A DNA stretch of 64,000 nucleotides from Citreicoccus inhibens. Lineage in GTDB: Bacteria; Myxococcota; Myxococcia; Myxococcales; Myxococcaceae. Made by a program: the position numbers and the translations under genes. The stretch is taken from NCBI RefSeq assembly GCF_019039035.1, contig NZ_JAHNZT010000005.1, forward strand, positions 248,001-312,000, read 5' to 3'. The notes below the pieces were generated by a model, which saw only the letters and a program-made list of their open reading frames with translations, made no database searches and had not been told where the DNA came from. How positions within the stretch are numbered: the stretch's first letter is position 1; each line of letters begins with the position of its first letter. Below are positions 1-8,774 of the stretch, in pieces.

Positions 1-371
1 GCGCCGCTGGTGGCGAGCTGTCCTTTGCGGAACAGGATGCGGATGTTGGTGGCGGTGCGGTTCTTGTTCTCGGTGAGGCACTCGACGATGACCGGCACCT
101 GGTGGGGCGCGAAGCCCTCGTAGGTGACGAGTTCGTAGTTCACCTGCTCATCGAGCTCGCCCGCGCCCTTCTTGATGGCGCGCTCCAGGGTGTCGCGCGG
201 CATGGAGGCCTTCTTCGCGGCGTCCATGGCCATGCGCAGCCGGGGGTTGTTCTCCGGGTCCGAGCCCCCCGCCTTGGCGGCGACCATGATTTCCTTCACC
301 AGCTTGGTGAAGAGCTTTCCCTTCGCGGCCGCGTGCTCGGTGCGGCCCTTGTGCTTCCACTGAGCGCCCAT
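1..371 (-). CDS. yebC: YebC/PmpR (TACO1) family protein, 3' end beyond window
   Basis: The N-terminal 123 codons are present; the rest lies beyond base 1. The protein opens [20 protein letters not shown], the hallmark YebC/TACO1 start, and continues with DPENNPRLR and the AIKKGAG segment of the same family. YebC proteins are small cytoplasmic proteins described as DNA-binding regulators and, more recently, as translation factors that relieve ribosome stalling. The ATG at 371 follows a strong purine-rich ribosome site (GGAGTAGGAG). It lies 42 bases downstream of the FKBP lipoprotein gene on the same strand, so the two are probably cotranscribed. The family is certain; the precise role is not visible from sequence. 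Confidence 0.95.
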   Translation of the reverse strand, partial: MGAQWKHKGRTEHAAAKGKLFTKLVKEIMVAAKAGGSDPENNPRLRMAMDAAKKASMPRDTLERAIKKGAGELDEQVNYELVTYEGFAPHQVPVIVECLTENKNRTATNIRILFRKGQLATSG

Positions 372-413
372 GGGGTGTGCTCCTACTCCAGGTCCGGGCC
401 TGGATTCATCCGT

Positions 414-875
414 CTAGATGACGTTCACCAGCTCCACGTCGAAGACGAGCACCGAGTCGGGCGGGATGATGCCTCCCGCGCCGTCGCCGCCGTAGCCCAG
501 CTCGGAGGGAATCACGAGCCGGCGCTTGCCGCCCACGCGCATGCCGGCGACGCCCTCGTCCCACCCGTCAATGACCTGGCGGCGCCCGAGCGTGAACGAG
601 AAGGGCTTGTCCGACCCGGTGTTCTGATCGAACCGCCGGCCATCGGGGAGCCAGCCCGAGTAGTGCACCTGCACGACCTTGCCCTTCACGGCCTCGGCGC
701 CGGTGCCCGTCTCCAGGTCCTGGATGTAGAGGCCGCTCTCCTGGCGAGACATCGCGGTGAGGTCCACGCCCAGCTCCGCCGCGTACGTCACCTTCGTGGG
801 GTCGCCCGAGTCGGCGCTGGAGCCGCAACCGGGCAGGGCGAGGAGGAGCGCACACAAGGTCAGGGCTCGGAGCAT
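414..875 (-). CDS. FKBP-type peptidyl-prolyl cis-trans isomerase, lipoprotein
   Basis: A 153-aa protein starting MLRALTLCALLLALPGCG, a lipoprotein signal with lipobox LPGC, so it should be anchored in the cell envelope and fold exported proteins. After a short linker comes one FKBP domain (about residues 60-153) with VQVHYSGWLPDGRRFD, VIDGWDEGVAGMRVGGKRRL and IPPDSVLVFDVELV, all classical FKBP signatures. I chose the ATG at 875 because it places the signal peptide at the N terminus; the frame is open further upstream to 953 but that extension is only Arg/Pro-rich. It precedes yebC by 42 bases on the same strand. The length fits single-domain bacterial FKBPs. Confidence 0.95.
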   Translation of the reverse strand: MLRALTLCALLLALPGCGSSADSGDPTKVTYAAELGVDLTAMSRQESGLYIQDLETGTGAEAVKGKVVQVHYSGWLPDGRRFDQNTGSDKPFSFTLGRRQVIDGWDEGVAGMRVGGKRRLVIPSELGYGGDGAGGIIPPDSVLVFDVELVNVI

Positions 876-1052
876 CGGGCGGGGCCTTTTCGGGAGGAGA
901 GGACGAGACGGGCGAGAGCCTGCCTGCGCGACGCGCACCGCGCAAAGGGGCATTCGCTGCTTGCTCGGACAGATGGGGGCGATTCGAGGGCTCCACGCGC
1001 CACTCTTGCTTGAAGCGCTCCCTCGAGCGGCTTATCCGTGCGCGGTCTTCCC

Positions 1053-2273
1053 ATGTCCACGACACCTTCAGAGTCCTCATCGGCCGCGCCGGCGGGAATG
1101 CGCCGCTCACTCGTGTGGCTGATGGCCGCCGCCTCGGGCGCGACCGCCGCGAACCTCTATTACAACCAGCCCCTGCTCGGTGACATCGGGCGGGACCTGG
1201 CGGCCTCGGGCAGCTCGCTCGGGCTCATCCCCACGATGACGCAGGTGGGGTACGCGATTGGGATGTTGTTCATCGTCCCGCTGGGGGACAGCCATGAGCG
1301 GCGGCGAATCATCCTCATCATGTGTGGGCTGGTCAGTCTGGCGTTGGTGGCCGCGGCGCTGGCGCCGAGCCTGGCGTGGATGGTGTTGGCCAGCTTCCTC
1401 GTGGGCGCCACCACGGTGATTCCGCAGTTGCTGGTGCCCTTCGCGGCGCACCTGGCCCCGCCCGCCGAGCGTGGGCGCGTGGTGGGCACGGTGATGAGCG
1501 GCTTGCTCATCGGCATCTTGCTGTCGCGCACGGCGGCGGGCTTCGTGGGGACGCACCTGGGTTGGCGCGCGATGTTCTGGATGGGCGCGGGGCTGATGGT
1601 GGCGCTCGCCGCACTGCTGCGGATGACGTTGCCCGCGCAGCCCCCCGCGGCGGCCATGTCCTATCCGGAGTTGATGCGCTCGCTGGGCCATCTGGCGCGC
1701 ACCGAGCCCGCGCTGCGACTGCACTCGCTGTTGGGCGCGCTGACGTTCGGTGCGTTCGGCGCGTTCTGGGCCACGCTGGCCCTGTATCTCCAGCGCCTCC
1801 CGCAGCACTACGACGCGCAGGTGGCGGGGCTCTTCGGCGTGGTGGGCATGGTGGGCGCGGTCATGGCGCCGGTGGTGGGGCGCTACTCGGATCAGGGCGG
1901 GGGAGATCGCCGCATCAACGCGCTGTCCATTGGCGTGCTGGGGCTGTCCTTCGTCGTGATGTGGGCGACGGGACACTCGCTGTGGGGCATCGGGCTGGGC
2001 GTGGTGCTGCTGGACCTGGGAGCGCAGGGCAACCACCTGTCCAACCAGATGCGCGTGTATGCGTTGCAGCCCGCGGCGCGCAGCCGGCTCAACACGCTCT
2101 ACATGGTGTCGTACTTCGCGGGAGGCGCCAGCGGTGCGTGGCTGGGCACCACCGCGTGGGCGCGCTTCGGTTGGGGCGGCGTGTGTTCGGTGGGCATCGC
2201 CCTGTCGGTGGTGGGCCTGCTCGCGCTCCTGCGGGGCCGAGGCAGCGTGGCGCGCCCCGTGCCCACGACGTGA
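1053..2273 (+). CDS. MFS transporter, 12-TM exporter type
   Basis: A 406-aa integral membrane protein of the major facilitator superfamily. Early in the chain it has ANLYYNQPLLGDI, and between TM2 and TM3 the MFS loop motif reads PLGDSHERRR. Hydrophobic segments run throughout, with a central hydrophilic loop near residues 200-220. This subgroup (YgaY/YnfM-like) contains putative sugar or drug exporters; the substrate cannot be read from the sequence. The ATG at 1053 is preferred; an in-frame GTG at 1038 would add five residues. It is transcribed away from the FKBP gene and ends one base before the stop codon of the convergent acetyltransferase. Confidence 0.9.
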   Translation: MSTTPSESSSAAPAGMRRSLVWLMAAASGATAANLYYNQPLLGDIGRDLAASGSSLGLIPTMTQVGYAIGMLFIVPLGDSHERRRIILIMCGLVSLALVAAALAPSLAWMVLASFLVGATTVIPQLLVPFAAHLAPPAERGRVVGTVMSGLLIGILLSRTAAGFVGTHLGWRAMFWMGAGLMVALAALLRMTLPAQPPAAAMSYPELMRSLGHLARTEPALRLHSLLGALTFGAFGAFWATLALYLQRLPQHYDAQVAGLFGVVGMVGAVMAPVVGRYSDQGGGDRRINALSIGVLGLSFVVMWATGHSLWGIGLGVVLLDLGAQGNHLSNQMRVYALQPAARSRLNTLYMVSYFAGGASGAWLGTTAWARFGWGGVCSVGIALSVVGLLALLRGRGSVARPVPTT

Positions 2274-2274
2274 G

Positions 2275-2712
2275 TCACGGCGCGAGCGTCTTGTTCATGT
2301 GACGGTGGGGAATGCCCACGTCGATGAAGGGCTCGCCATGCACGGCGTAGCCCAGGCGCTCATAGAAGGGGACGACCTGCGCGCGCGCGTGGAGGTGCAC
2401 GTGCGTGAAGCCTCGCTCGCGCAGGCCCGTTTCCAGCGTGCGCACCAGCTGGGCGCCCAGCCCCTGTCCCTGGAGTTGAGGCGCCACCGCCATCTGGAAC
2501 AGGCGCCCGCCGTGCGCGTCCTCGGGGTGGAAGAGGACGCAGCCCACCACCTCGCCGGCGTCGTGCGCGATGAGGTGCAGGCTCTGCGCTTCGAAGGGGA
2601 ACAGCACCTGTTCGCGCGTGTGGCCCAGGGGCTCGCGCAGCACGCGGAAGCGCAGGTCCAGCTCGCGGGCGTACAGCGGATGGTCCAGGTGGATGAAGTC
2701 GAGCGCGGCCAT
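2275..2712 (-). CDS. GNAT family N-acetyltransferase
   Basis: A 145-aa cytoplasmic acetyltransferase of the GNAT fold. Motif A, which binds acetyl-CoA pyrophosphate, is visible as QMAVAPQLQGQGLGAQLV (Q-x-x-G-x-G), and the C-terminal motif B region is VVPFYERLGYAVHGEPF. The substrate is unknown; the overall pattern resembles ElaA/YjcF-like small-molecule acetylases. Its ATG overlaps the stop of the upstream TonB receptor gene as TGATG, so the two are very likely translationally coupled. The end of the gene is separated by a single base from the convergent MFS stop codon. Confidence 0.9.
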   Translation of the reverse strand: MAALDFIHLDHPLYARELDLRFRVLREPLGHTREQVLFPFEAQSLHLIAHDAGEVVGCVLFHPEDAHGGRLFQMAVAPQLQGQGLGAQLVRTLETGLRERGFTHVHLHARAQVVPFYERLGYAVHGEPFIDVGIPHRHMNKTLAP

Positions 2713-5588
2713 CAGAAGGTCCCAGTGAGCTGCAGATTGAAGGTGCGGCCGTACTGGGGCACCGGCGCGGCGGCGAAGTTCGCTCCCACGGGCACGGTGT
2801 ATTGCGCGTCCAGCAGGTTGTTCACACCCGCGAAGTAGCGCAGGCGGCCGTAGTCCCCAGACACGCCGAAGCCGATGAGCAACGCCTCGCCGCTGGCGGC
2901 GCCGCCGGGGCCGCTGTGGCGGGCGCTCGCGTAGGTGGCCTGCGTGGCCACGCGCAGGTCGCCTTCTCCCACGGGCATCAGCAGCCGGCCCGAGGCGAGG
3001 TGCGACGGCGTGGCGGCGGACACGTCCTGCGAGGCGTGCCGCAGCGTCACGTACGAGTAGCTCAGGTCCACGAGCAGCCAGCGGCCCGGCTGCCAGTGCA
3101 GGCCCGCCTCCGCGCCCCACGCGAGCGTGGTGCCCGCGCCGTTGACGTTCACGAGGCAGGGCGAGGTGCCCACGGGCGAGCCGCAGCGCTGCGGCTCCAC
3201 GCTCTCCTCCAGCGTGGCGATGAGGCTGGAGATGCGGTTGTGGTAGCCGGCCACCGTCACGCGCAGCTCGCGCGTGAGGTCGTGCGAGTGCTCGATTTCG
3301 AAGGTGGTGATGGTCTCCGGCTTGAGGTCATCCGCCGGGCGCTGGGTGACGAAGTTGTCCTGGAAATACAGCTCGTAATAGTTGGGGGCGCGGAAGGCGC
3401 GACCGAGCACGAGCTTGGTGAGCCCACCGTCGTAGGGCCGCCCGATGACGGCGAGCCGGGGCGTGAGCGGCACCGCGTCCAGGTCCAGGTACTTGTCCAC
3501 GCGCAGGCCCAGCGAGAGCGAGAGGCGCGGGTGCAGGCGCCACTCGTCCAGCAGGTAGAGCGACAGGAGCGTGCGCTGCTTCGTCTCCAGCGCCGCGCTG
3601 CCCGCGGGCCCGATGCTCTTCTGATCCACGCGGAGCTGGGCCTGCCCCTCCATGCCCACCGAGAGGTGATTGCCCTCGAACAGCGCCAACCCCAGGCGCG
3701 CCTCGCCGGTGAGCCAGTCCGCGGCGCCAGCCTCCGTGTTGGGCTCGGAGTTGCCGTTGGCGTCCTGGTTGTAGACGAAGTAGCCGTGGTAGCGGCTGAA
3801 GTCGGCGGAGCCCCGCAGCGACAAGGTGATGCGCTCGGACAGCGAACGCTCGTAGCGGGCCTCGGTGAAGGCGCGGAGGTCCTCCACGCGCGTGCCAGGG
3901 ACGCCCACCAACGAGTCATAGGGGCCGGTGGGCACGTTCTTCGAGCGGGCGTGCAGATGCGCCACCAGGGACAGGTTGCCCAGGCGCGCGCGCAAGGAGC
4001 CGGTGGCGGCCTTCTCTCCATCCAGGCCGGAGACGAGGTTGTCCTTACCTTCCCCCAGCCGCGTGGTGTCCGCGCCGACGGACTTCATCCCCGCGAGGCT
4101 GAAGAGGACCGAGCGGTCGTCGCCCTCCCACGCGGCGGTGGCATGCACGCGCGTGATGCCCAGCGCGCCCACCGCGCCGGTGAGCTCCAGGTTGCGATCC
4201 GGGCCGAGCGACTCGCGCGGCACCACGTTGATGACGGCGAAGAAGGCGCCGGTGCCGTACAGCGCGCTGCCCGGGCCGCGCACCACCTCGATGCGCTCCA
4301 CTTCGTCCAGGTCCACGCTCAGGTCGTGCGCCGCGTAGCCCTGGCCGGCCCACACGTCGTTCATGGAGTGGCCATCCCAGAGGATGAGCACGCGCGTGTT
4401 GAGGTCGCCCGGCGGAGAGAAGCCGCGCACGCCCAGGTACGTGTACGTGCGGTCGTCGGTGAGGTACATGCCGCGCACGCCGGCCAGCGCCTCGGCGAGC
4501 GTGTGCCAGCCAAACGCCCGCAGCTCCTCTTGAGAGAGCACGGTGGTGGAGGCGGGGGCCTCGTCCACGGACAGCAGGCTCTTGGAGGCGGCGCGCACGG
4601 GCGGCGGCTCGTAGTGCAGGTCGGCGTGGACCTTCAGCTCCTGATCCGGCACCACGGTGACCTTCTGCCTCAGGGGCCGCACGTCACGGCTCTCCACCTC
4701 GAGCACGTGCTCCCCCTCGGGCAGGGTGACGACGGCGGGGGTGAAGCCCGCGGGCCTGCCGTCCACGCGCACCGCGGCGCCGTCTCGGGTGGCGGTGACG
4801 ACGACGCGCCCCGTGGGCCGCGACTGGACGTTGAGGGCCACCGCGAGCGTGGCGCTGCCATCCGCGGGCACGTCCACCACGTACTGGCCCGGCGCGTGAC
4901 CGGGCGCGCGCAGGTACAGCACGCGCTGCCCGGGCTGCAGCCGCAGCTTGCCCGGGACGCGGGCCAGCACGGGGCCATTGGGGGAGTCGCGCACCTCCGC
5001 GCCCTCGGGCGAGCCGGTCAGCTCCACGCCGCCGGTGATGAGGCTCAGGTCGAACTCGAGCGGGACCTCACGGCCGCGCGCCACGGTGACGGTGGACTCG
5101 GTGGGACGGTAGCCCTCCTTCTTCACCATCACCTTGTGGCGGCCGGGCGACAGCGCGAGCGTCTGAGGTGAGCGGCCCCGGCTGCCCAGGTCCATGCGGT
5201 CCACGAAGACGTCCGCGCCCTTGGGGCTGGTGGTGACCTTCACCAGGGCGACCTTGGGGCGCAGCCGCTCCAGCGAGCGCGCGACCTCCGAGGCGTCCTC
5301 GTCCGGCAGGTTCTCACCCAGCAGGTCGTTGTAGTAGCGGTACGCCTCGTTGAACTTCCCCAGCGCCTCGAAGCAGCGGGCGATGTTGAAGAGCACGTTG
5401 CGGTTGGGCACCAGGCGGTAGCTGTTGAAGTACGAGCGCAGCGCCTCGGTGTAGTTGCCTCGGGAGTAGGCCTCGTTGCCGAGCTCGAAGGCGATATCCG
5501 CCTCGTCCGCCGTGTTGTCCGCGAGCGCGGGGACGGAGGCGGTGAGGAACACGAAGAGCAGCCACGGAGCCAGACGGGACGATGACAT
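2712..5588 (-). CDS. TonB-dependent receptor with N-terminal TPR and PEGA domains
   Basis: A 958-aa outer-membrane protein. A signal peptide (residues 1-25, ending PALA) is followed by a TPR-like helical stretch (about 30-120, with AYSRGNYTEALRSYFNSYRL), then about three PEGA-like beta repeats (120-345; for example SPKGADVFVDRMDLGSRG). Next come a plug domain (about 355-460) with VRGFSPPGDLNTRVLILWDG and the plug motif IEVVRGPGSALYGTGA, and a beta-barrel ending in a terminal aromatic (GRTFNLQLTGTF). The barrel would import a siderophore or other large ligand using TonB energy; the ligand is not apparent. The N-terminal TPR/PEGA module replaces the usual simple signal domain and is unusual. 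I chose the ATG at 5588 because it starts the signal peptide; an ATG lies upstream at 5630. No TonB/ExbBD genes are nearby. Confidence 0.9.
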   Translation of the reverse strand: MSSSRLAPWLLFVFLTASVPALADNTADEADIAFELGNEAYSRGNYTEALRSYFNSYRLVPNRNVLFNIARCFEALGKFNEAYRYYNDLLGENLPDEDASEVARSLERLRPKVALVKVTTSPKGADVFVDRMDLGSRGRSPQTLALSPGRHKVMVKKEGYRPTESTVTVARGREVPLEFDLSLITGGVELTGSPEGAEVRDSPNGPVLARVPGKLRLQPGQRVLYLRAPGHAPGQYVVDVPADGSATLAVALNVQSRPTGRVVVTATRDGAAVRVDGRPAGFTPAVVTLPEGEHVLEVESRDVRPLRQKVTVVPDQELKVHADLHYEPPPVRAASKSLLSVDEAPASTTVLSQEELRAFGWHTLAEALAGVRGMYLTDDRTYTYLGVRGFSPPGDLNTRVLILWDGHSMNDVWAGQGYAAHDLSVDLDEVERIEVVRGPGSALYGTGAFFAVINVVPRESLGPDRNLELTGAVGALGITRVHATAAWEGDDRSVLFSLAGMKSVGADTTRLGEGKDNLVSGLDGEKAATGSLRARLGNLSLVAHLHARSKNVPTGPYDSLVGVPGTRVEDLRAFTEARYERSLSERITLSLRGSADFSRYHGYFVYNQDANGNSEPNTEAGAADWLTGEARLGLALFEGNHLSVGMEGQAQLRVDQKSIGPAGSAALETKQRTLLSLYLLDEWRLHPRLSLSLGLRVDKYLDLDAVPLTPRLAVIGRPYDGGLTKLVLGRAFRAPNYYELYFQDNFVTQRPADDLKPETITTFEIEHSHDLTRELRVTVAGYHNRISSLIATLEESVEPQRCGSPVGTSPCLVNVNGAGTTLAWGAEAGLHWQPGRWLLVDLSYSYVTLRHASQDVSAATPSHLASGRLLMPVGEGDLRVATQATYASARHSGPGGAASGEALLIGFGVSGDYGRLRYFAGVNNLLDAQYTVPVGANFAAAPVPQYGRTFNLQLTGTF

Positions 5589-5760
5589 GGGGCGCGAGCC
5601 ATTCTTCCCTCTCCGCTCGGCCCGGTCCATGTTCGGTCCCGGTTGCCAGTCCGGAGACCGACCTGAGACGTAGGCCGGGCGCGAGGGCGGGATTCAAGAG
5701 GAGAGGCGGCCCGCGACCGAGGCGTGGACGGGGCCGCACTGTCAGCGAAGGATGGGAGCT

Positions 5761-6204
5761 TCAGCCCGCGAGCGCGGCGGCCAGTGAGCGGGCGGCGGCC
5801 TCGAGCTCCTCCGCGGCGCGGTGATCGCCCGGGAGCGCATCGAAGGCGGCGCGCCCCCACAGCCGCTGGGGCGTGTCCGCGTAGCGCGGGACGAGGTGCA
5901 GGTGGAAGTGCCGCAGCACATCACCGATGGCGAAGGCATAGACGTGCTCCGCGCCGAGCACCGCGCGCTGAGCGCGCATCACCTTCGCGGTGAGTGGCCC
6001 CAGCTCGCGCGCGACGTCGTCCTCCAAGTCGTACCAGCCACGCACATGGCGCTCACTGGAGAGGACGACCCAGCCGGGGACGGGACTGGGCCCCGCCACG
6101 CCATGGAGGACCCAGCCCGACGCGCGCGCGAGGACTCCGCCCACGGGGCGCGTGGTACCGCTGACGATGGCGCAGCCCAGACACGGTGAATTGACGTCCG
6201 ACAT
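5761..6204 (-). CDS. HIT family protein (nucleotide hydrolase/transferase)
   Basis: A 147-aa cytoplasmic protein of the histidine-triad superfamily. The triad appears as HFHLHLVP (H-x-H-x-H), the catalytic nucleotide-phosphate binding motif, about 45 residues from the C terminus. The N terminus carries CLGC, a pair of cysteines in the position where many HIT proteins bind zinc. HIT enzymes cleave AMP-amino acid or dinucleoside polyphosphate substrates; this one's substrate is unknown. I chose the ATG at 6204 (MSDVNSPCLGC) since it gives a standard HIT length. No strong ribosome site is seen, and the promoter must lie in the short gap shared with the divergent lipoprotein gene. Confidence 0.9.
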   Translation of the reverse strand: MSDVNSPCLGCAIVSGTTRPVGGVLARASGWVLHGVAGPSPVPGWVVLSSERHVRGWYDLEDDVARELGPLTAKVMRAQRAVLGAEHVYAFAIGDVLRHFHLHLVPRYADTPQRLWGRAAFDALPGDHRAAEELEAAARSLAAALAG

Positions 6205-6339
6205 GAGGCGACATGCTACCACCCATGATGGGTGCTCGGGTGGCCGTCTTGACGCGGCGGGCCCAGGTCGGAGAGTGTCGGCCATTGCGCCCTTGGGGGA
6301 AGCCCGGGTGTGAAAATTCAAGCAAACAAGGTGGGGACG

Positions 6340-7980
6340 ATGAAGAAGCATCTGGTGATGGCCGTGGTGCCGCTGCTGGCGATCGGGTGTGGCAAGGATC
6401 CGACGGACGCGAACGGTGATGGAATTGCCGATGGCATTCGTGACCCGAACAACGTCTCGGTGGTGGTGCCGGCCACGCCGAAGGGCACCGTGTCCGGGCA
6501 GGTGCTCGACAGCCGCTACTCGCCGCTGGATGGCGTGACGGTGTCGATGACGATTGGCAGCTCGGCTCAGCCGAAGACGGCGGCGACGGACTCCACGGGC
6601 AACTTCGTGTTCCCGGACGTGCCGGGCGGCGCCCAGGTGCTGCTGACGTTCACGCGCAATGGCTACGCGCCCCTGCGCACGGCCGCGACGGTTCCCTCGA
6701 CGGCCGGCAACGTCCCGCTCAACAACGGCAACGCGAACATCGGCGCCGTCATCCTCGGCTCGTCGGACAGCACGGTGAAGTTCGGCCTCATCGGTCCGAA
6801 CGGTCGCCCGGCGGCGCAGGCGAAGGCCACCCTGTCCATCGACACGGCGGGCCGCATCGTCTCCAGCAGCGGCAGCAACGCCAGCAGCAGCGTCGTGGTC
6901 GAGGCCGAGTCCAGCGCGGAGGGCATTGTCACCTTCGACAAGGTTCCGTCCCCCAATGAGATGGATCGCCTGGGCAGCTCCTATCGGCTGGTCGTCAACG
7001 CCACGGACACCAACGGCGACGGAGTGATCGACACGGGCGGCATCGTGCGGAACTTCTCGGGCGCGGACATCGCGACGGGTTCCTATGCCTACGTGCACCC
7101 GCTGGAGCTGCCGTACGCCTACGACCCGAACATGGGTCTGTCGATCAGCTACTCCTCGCTCCGTTCGTTCTCGGGCGGCTCGTTCAAGCCCCAGTTCAAC
7201 ATGCTGAAGCCGGGCGAGGCGCTCTACTTCTCCTTCAACCAGCCGATCCAGCCCGCCTCGCTCGTCGTGCAGATGACGGACGAGTACGGCCGCGAGCTGC
7301 TGTCGGTGAACAAGGCCCTGTCCATGGGCAACACGGTGCTCACCGTGACCCCGGCGCAGAACATCAGCGTGGGCCAGGAGTACAATCTCTATCTCCGCGC
7401 GGCTTCGCTCTCGGGCGCCAACTCCGTGACCCAGACGCACGCCTTCTACGCGGGTGACGTCTCCACGCCGCCGAACAATGTCGCCGTCGTCAGTGCGAAC
7501 TACGAGGAGTCCGCGGGCGGCATCAACGGGCTGTTGGACCCGAACGAGAACATCTACGTCAACTTCAACCAGGTGCTCGCGTTCGATTACGGCACTGCTC
7601 CGTCCGAGGTCTTCTTCAACGCGGACTTCAACGGCAGCAACAAGATTGGCGATGCGATTGGAGAGCTGGGTTACGAGGGGGGCGTCCCGTTCTCGGGTTT
7701 CCCCCTGCTCCCTGCTGACCCGGTCGGCCCCATCCGGACCAAGACCCCCGCGGAGACCCCGGTCTTCCCGCTGCTCAACACGGGCTATACCACCCGGTTC
7801 TACTTTACCTACGGTGGCAAGCAGCTGAACCCGTCGCTGCTCTTCCCCACGGCCACCATCAAGTTCAAGCGCGTGGCGCCGCAGTCGTCTGTGTACACGA
7901 CGGCGTGGGGCATCCAGCAGCAGACGGACCTCACGTTCGCCACGCTGACCGCGCTGCCCATCCCGACGCCGGCCCCGTAG
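6340..7980 (+). CDS. Lipoprotein with carboxypeptidase-regulatory-like domain
   Basis: A 546-aa secreted lipoprotein. The ATG at 6340 follows a purine-rich AAGGTGGGGACG site and gives a lipoprotein signal MKKHLVMAVVPLLAIGCGKD with lipobox LAIGC; an in-frame GTG lies upstream at 6310. Just after the lipidation site an acidic DPTDANGDGIAD segment looks calcium-binding. Residues about 55-125 form a carboxypeptidase-regulatory/CNA-B-like beta-sandwich (GTVSGQVLDSRYSPLDGVTV ... GNFVFPDVPGGAQVLLTF), followed by a possible second such domain. The C-terminal 300 residues are Ser/Thr/Asn-rich beta-type sequence that I do not recognise. It is probably displayed on the outer surface. A strong hairpin follows the stop codon. 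Confidence 0.85.
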   Translation: MKKHLVMAVVPLLAIGCGKDPTDANGDGIADGIRDPNNVSVVVPATPKGTVSGQVLDSRYSPLDGVTVSMTIGSSAQPKTAATDSTGNFVFPDVPGGAQVLLTFTRNGYAPLRTAATVPSTAGNVPLNNGNANIGAVILGSSDSTVKFGLIGPNGRPAAQAKATLSIDTAGRIVSSSGSNASSSVVVEAESSAEGIVTFDKVPSPNEMDRLGSSYRLVVNATDTNGDGVIDTGGIVRNFSGADIATGSYAYVHPLELPYAYDPNMGLSISYSSLRSFSGGSFKPQFNMLKPGEALYFSFNQPIQPASLVVQMTDEYGRELLSVNKALSMGNTVLTVTPAQNISVGQEYNLYLRAASLSGANSVTQTHAFYAGDVSTPPNNVAVVSANYEESAGGINGLLDPNENIYVNFNQVLAFDYGTAPSEVFFNADFNGSNKIGDAIGELGYEGGVPFSGFPLLPADPVGPIRTKTPAETPVFPLLNTGYTTRFYFTYGGKQLNPSLLFPTATIKFKRVAPQSSVYTTAWGIQQQTDLTFATLTALPIPTPAP

Positions 7981-8009
7981 TTCTGGCTCGCGACGCATCC
8001 TGAAGTCCG

Positions 8010-8041
8010 GCGCCCTCGTGGAGATGTCTCCACGGGGGCGC
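8010..8041 (+). terminator. Hairpin terminator after the lipoprotein gene
   Basis: A 15-bp inverted repeat lies 30 bases after the stop codon at 7980. The arms are 8010-8024 and 8027-8041, pair perfectly except for one G-U wobble, and leave a 2-base centre, so the tip probably opens to a tetraloop. It is followed by TGTCTTTC, which is only moderately T-rich. It would separate the lipoprotein gene from the response regulator gene that begins at 8169. Confidence 0.65.
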
Positions 8042-8168
8042 TGTCTTTCACGGCCTCTGTCGTTGGATTCCGAACACGCGATGACTCCGCCGTGCCTCTC
8101 ACACAGGAGCGCGGAGCGTGGGCACGTTGGGCGGCGCGTGAATAGATTCAGCGCCGCCTTTTCCCTAC

Positions 8169-8651
8169 ATGCGAGGCCCTCGCTCCATGAAGAACACGGC
8201 CATGACCGCTCCGGGAGTTCCCCTGGGTGAGGATGCTTCCTCCGAGGCGAGCGCGCGAAAGCGAATCCTCGTGGTGGATGACTTCGACGACGCCCGCGAG
8301 ATGTATGCGGAGTACCTCGAGTTCGTGGGCTTCGAGGTCGACACCGCTCGCAACGGGGTGGAGGCGGTGGAGAAGGCGCAGGAGGGCGAGCCGGACATCA
8401 TCCTGATGGACCTGTCGCTGCCGGTGATGGATGGCTGGGAGGCCACGCGGCGCATCAAGCAGGACGCGCGCACGCGAGACATCCCGGTGATGGCGCTCAC
8501 GGGTCACGTGCTGGCGGGCAACGCGGAGAACGCGCTGGGGGCGGGCGCGGACGAGTTCGTGGCCAAGCCCTGCCTGCCGCAGGACCTGGAGAACAAGATT
8601 CGAGACATGCTCAAGCCCAGCAAGGGCAAGGGGCGCTTCACTCCCGAGTGA
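8169..8651 (+). CDS. Single-domain response regulator (receiver only)
   Basis: A 160-aa protein consisting of one CheY-like receiver domain. Acidic residues at the phosphorylation pocket are seen in ILVVDDFDDARE, the phospho-acceptor Asp in IILMDLSLPVMDG, the switch Thr in VMALTGH and the conserved Lys in FVAKPC. No output domain follows, so it should act by protein-protein contacts, as an intermediate in a phosphorelay or on a chemosensory target. The start could be the ATG at 8169 or the in-frame ATG at 8187; neither has a clear ribosome site. The next gene downstream on the same strand is a large Ser/Thr kinase, but 120 bases separate them. Confidence 0.92.
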   Translation: MRGPRSMKNTAMTAPGVPLGEDASSEASARKRILVVDDFDDAREMYAEYLEFVGFEVDTARNGVEAVEKAQEGEPDIILMDLSLPVMDGWEATRRIKQDARTRDIPVMALTGHVLAGNAENALGAGADEFVAKPCLPQDLENKIRDMLKPSKGKGRFTPE

Positions 8652-8774
8652 CTCCGGAGCGAAGCGCGGAGTGAGCCTCGGAACACCGCGACTGCCGGCC
8701 AGCCGACACCGCTGGCTCGTGAGTCCTCACGCGCCTCGCTTCCTCCCGTGGTCGGGTTGCTCCTCGTGGCGCAG

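Noticed and set aside
2802-5171. Long open frame on the plus strand antisense to the TonB receptor gene
   Set aside because: His/Arg/Ala-rich low-complexity translation without any domain; caused by high GC. Similar antisense frames over the kinase fusion (9507-12383), the 28.7-31.4 kb genes and the RecQ part (38.3-40.9 kb) were rejected for the same reason.
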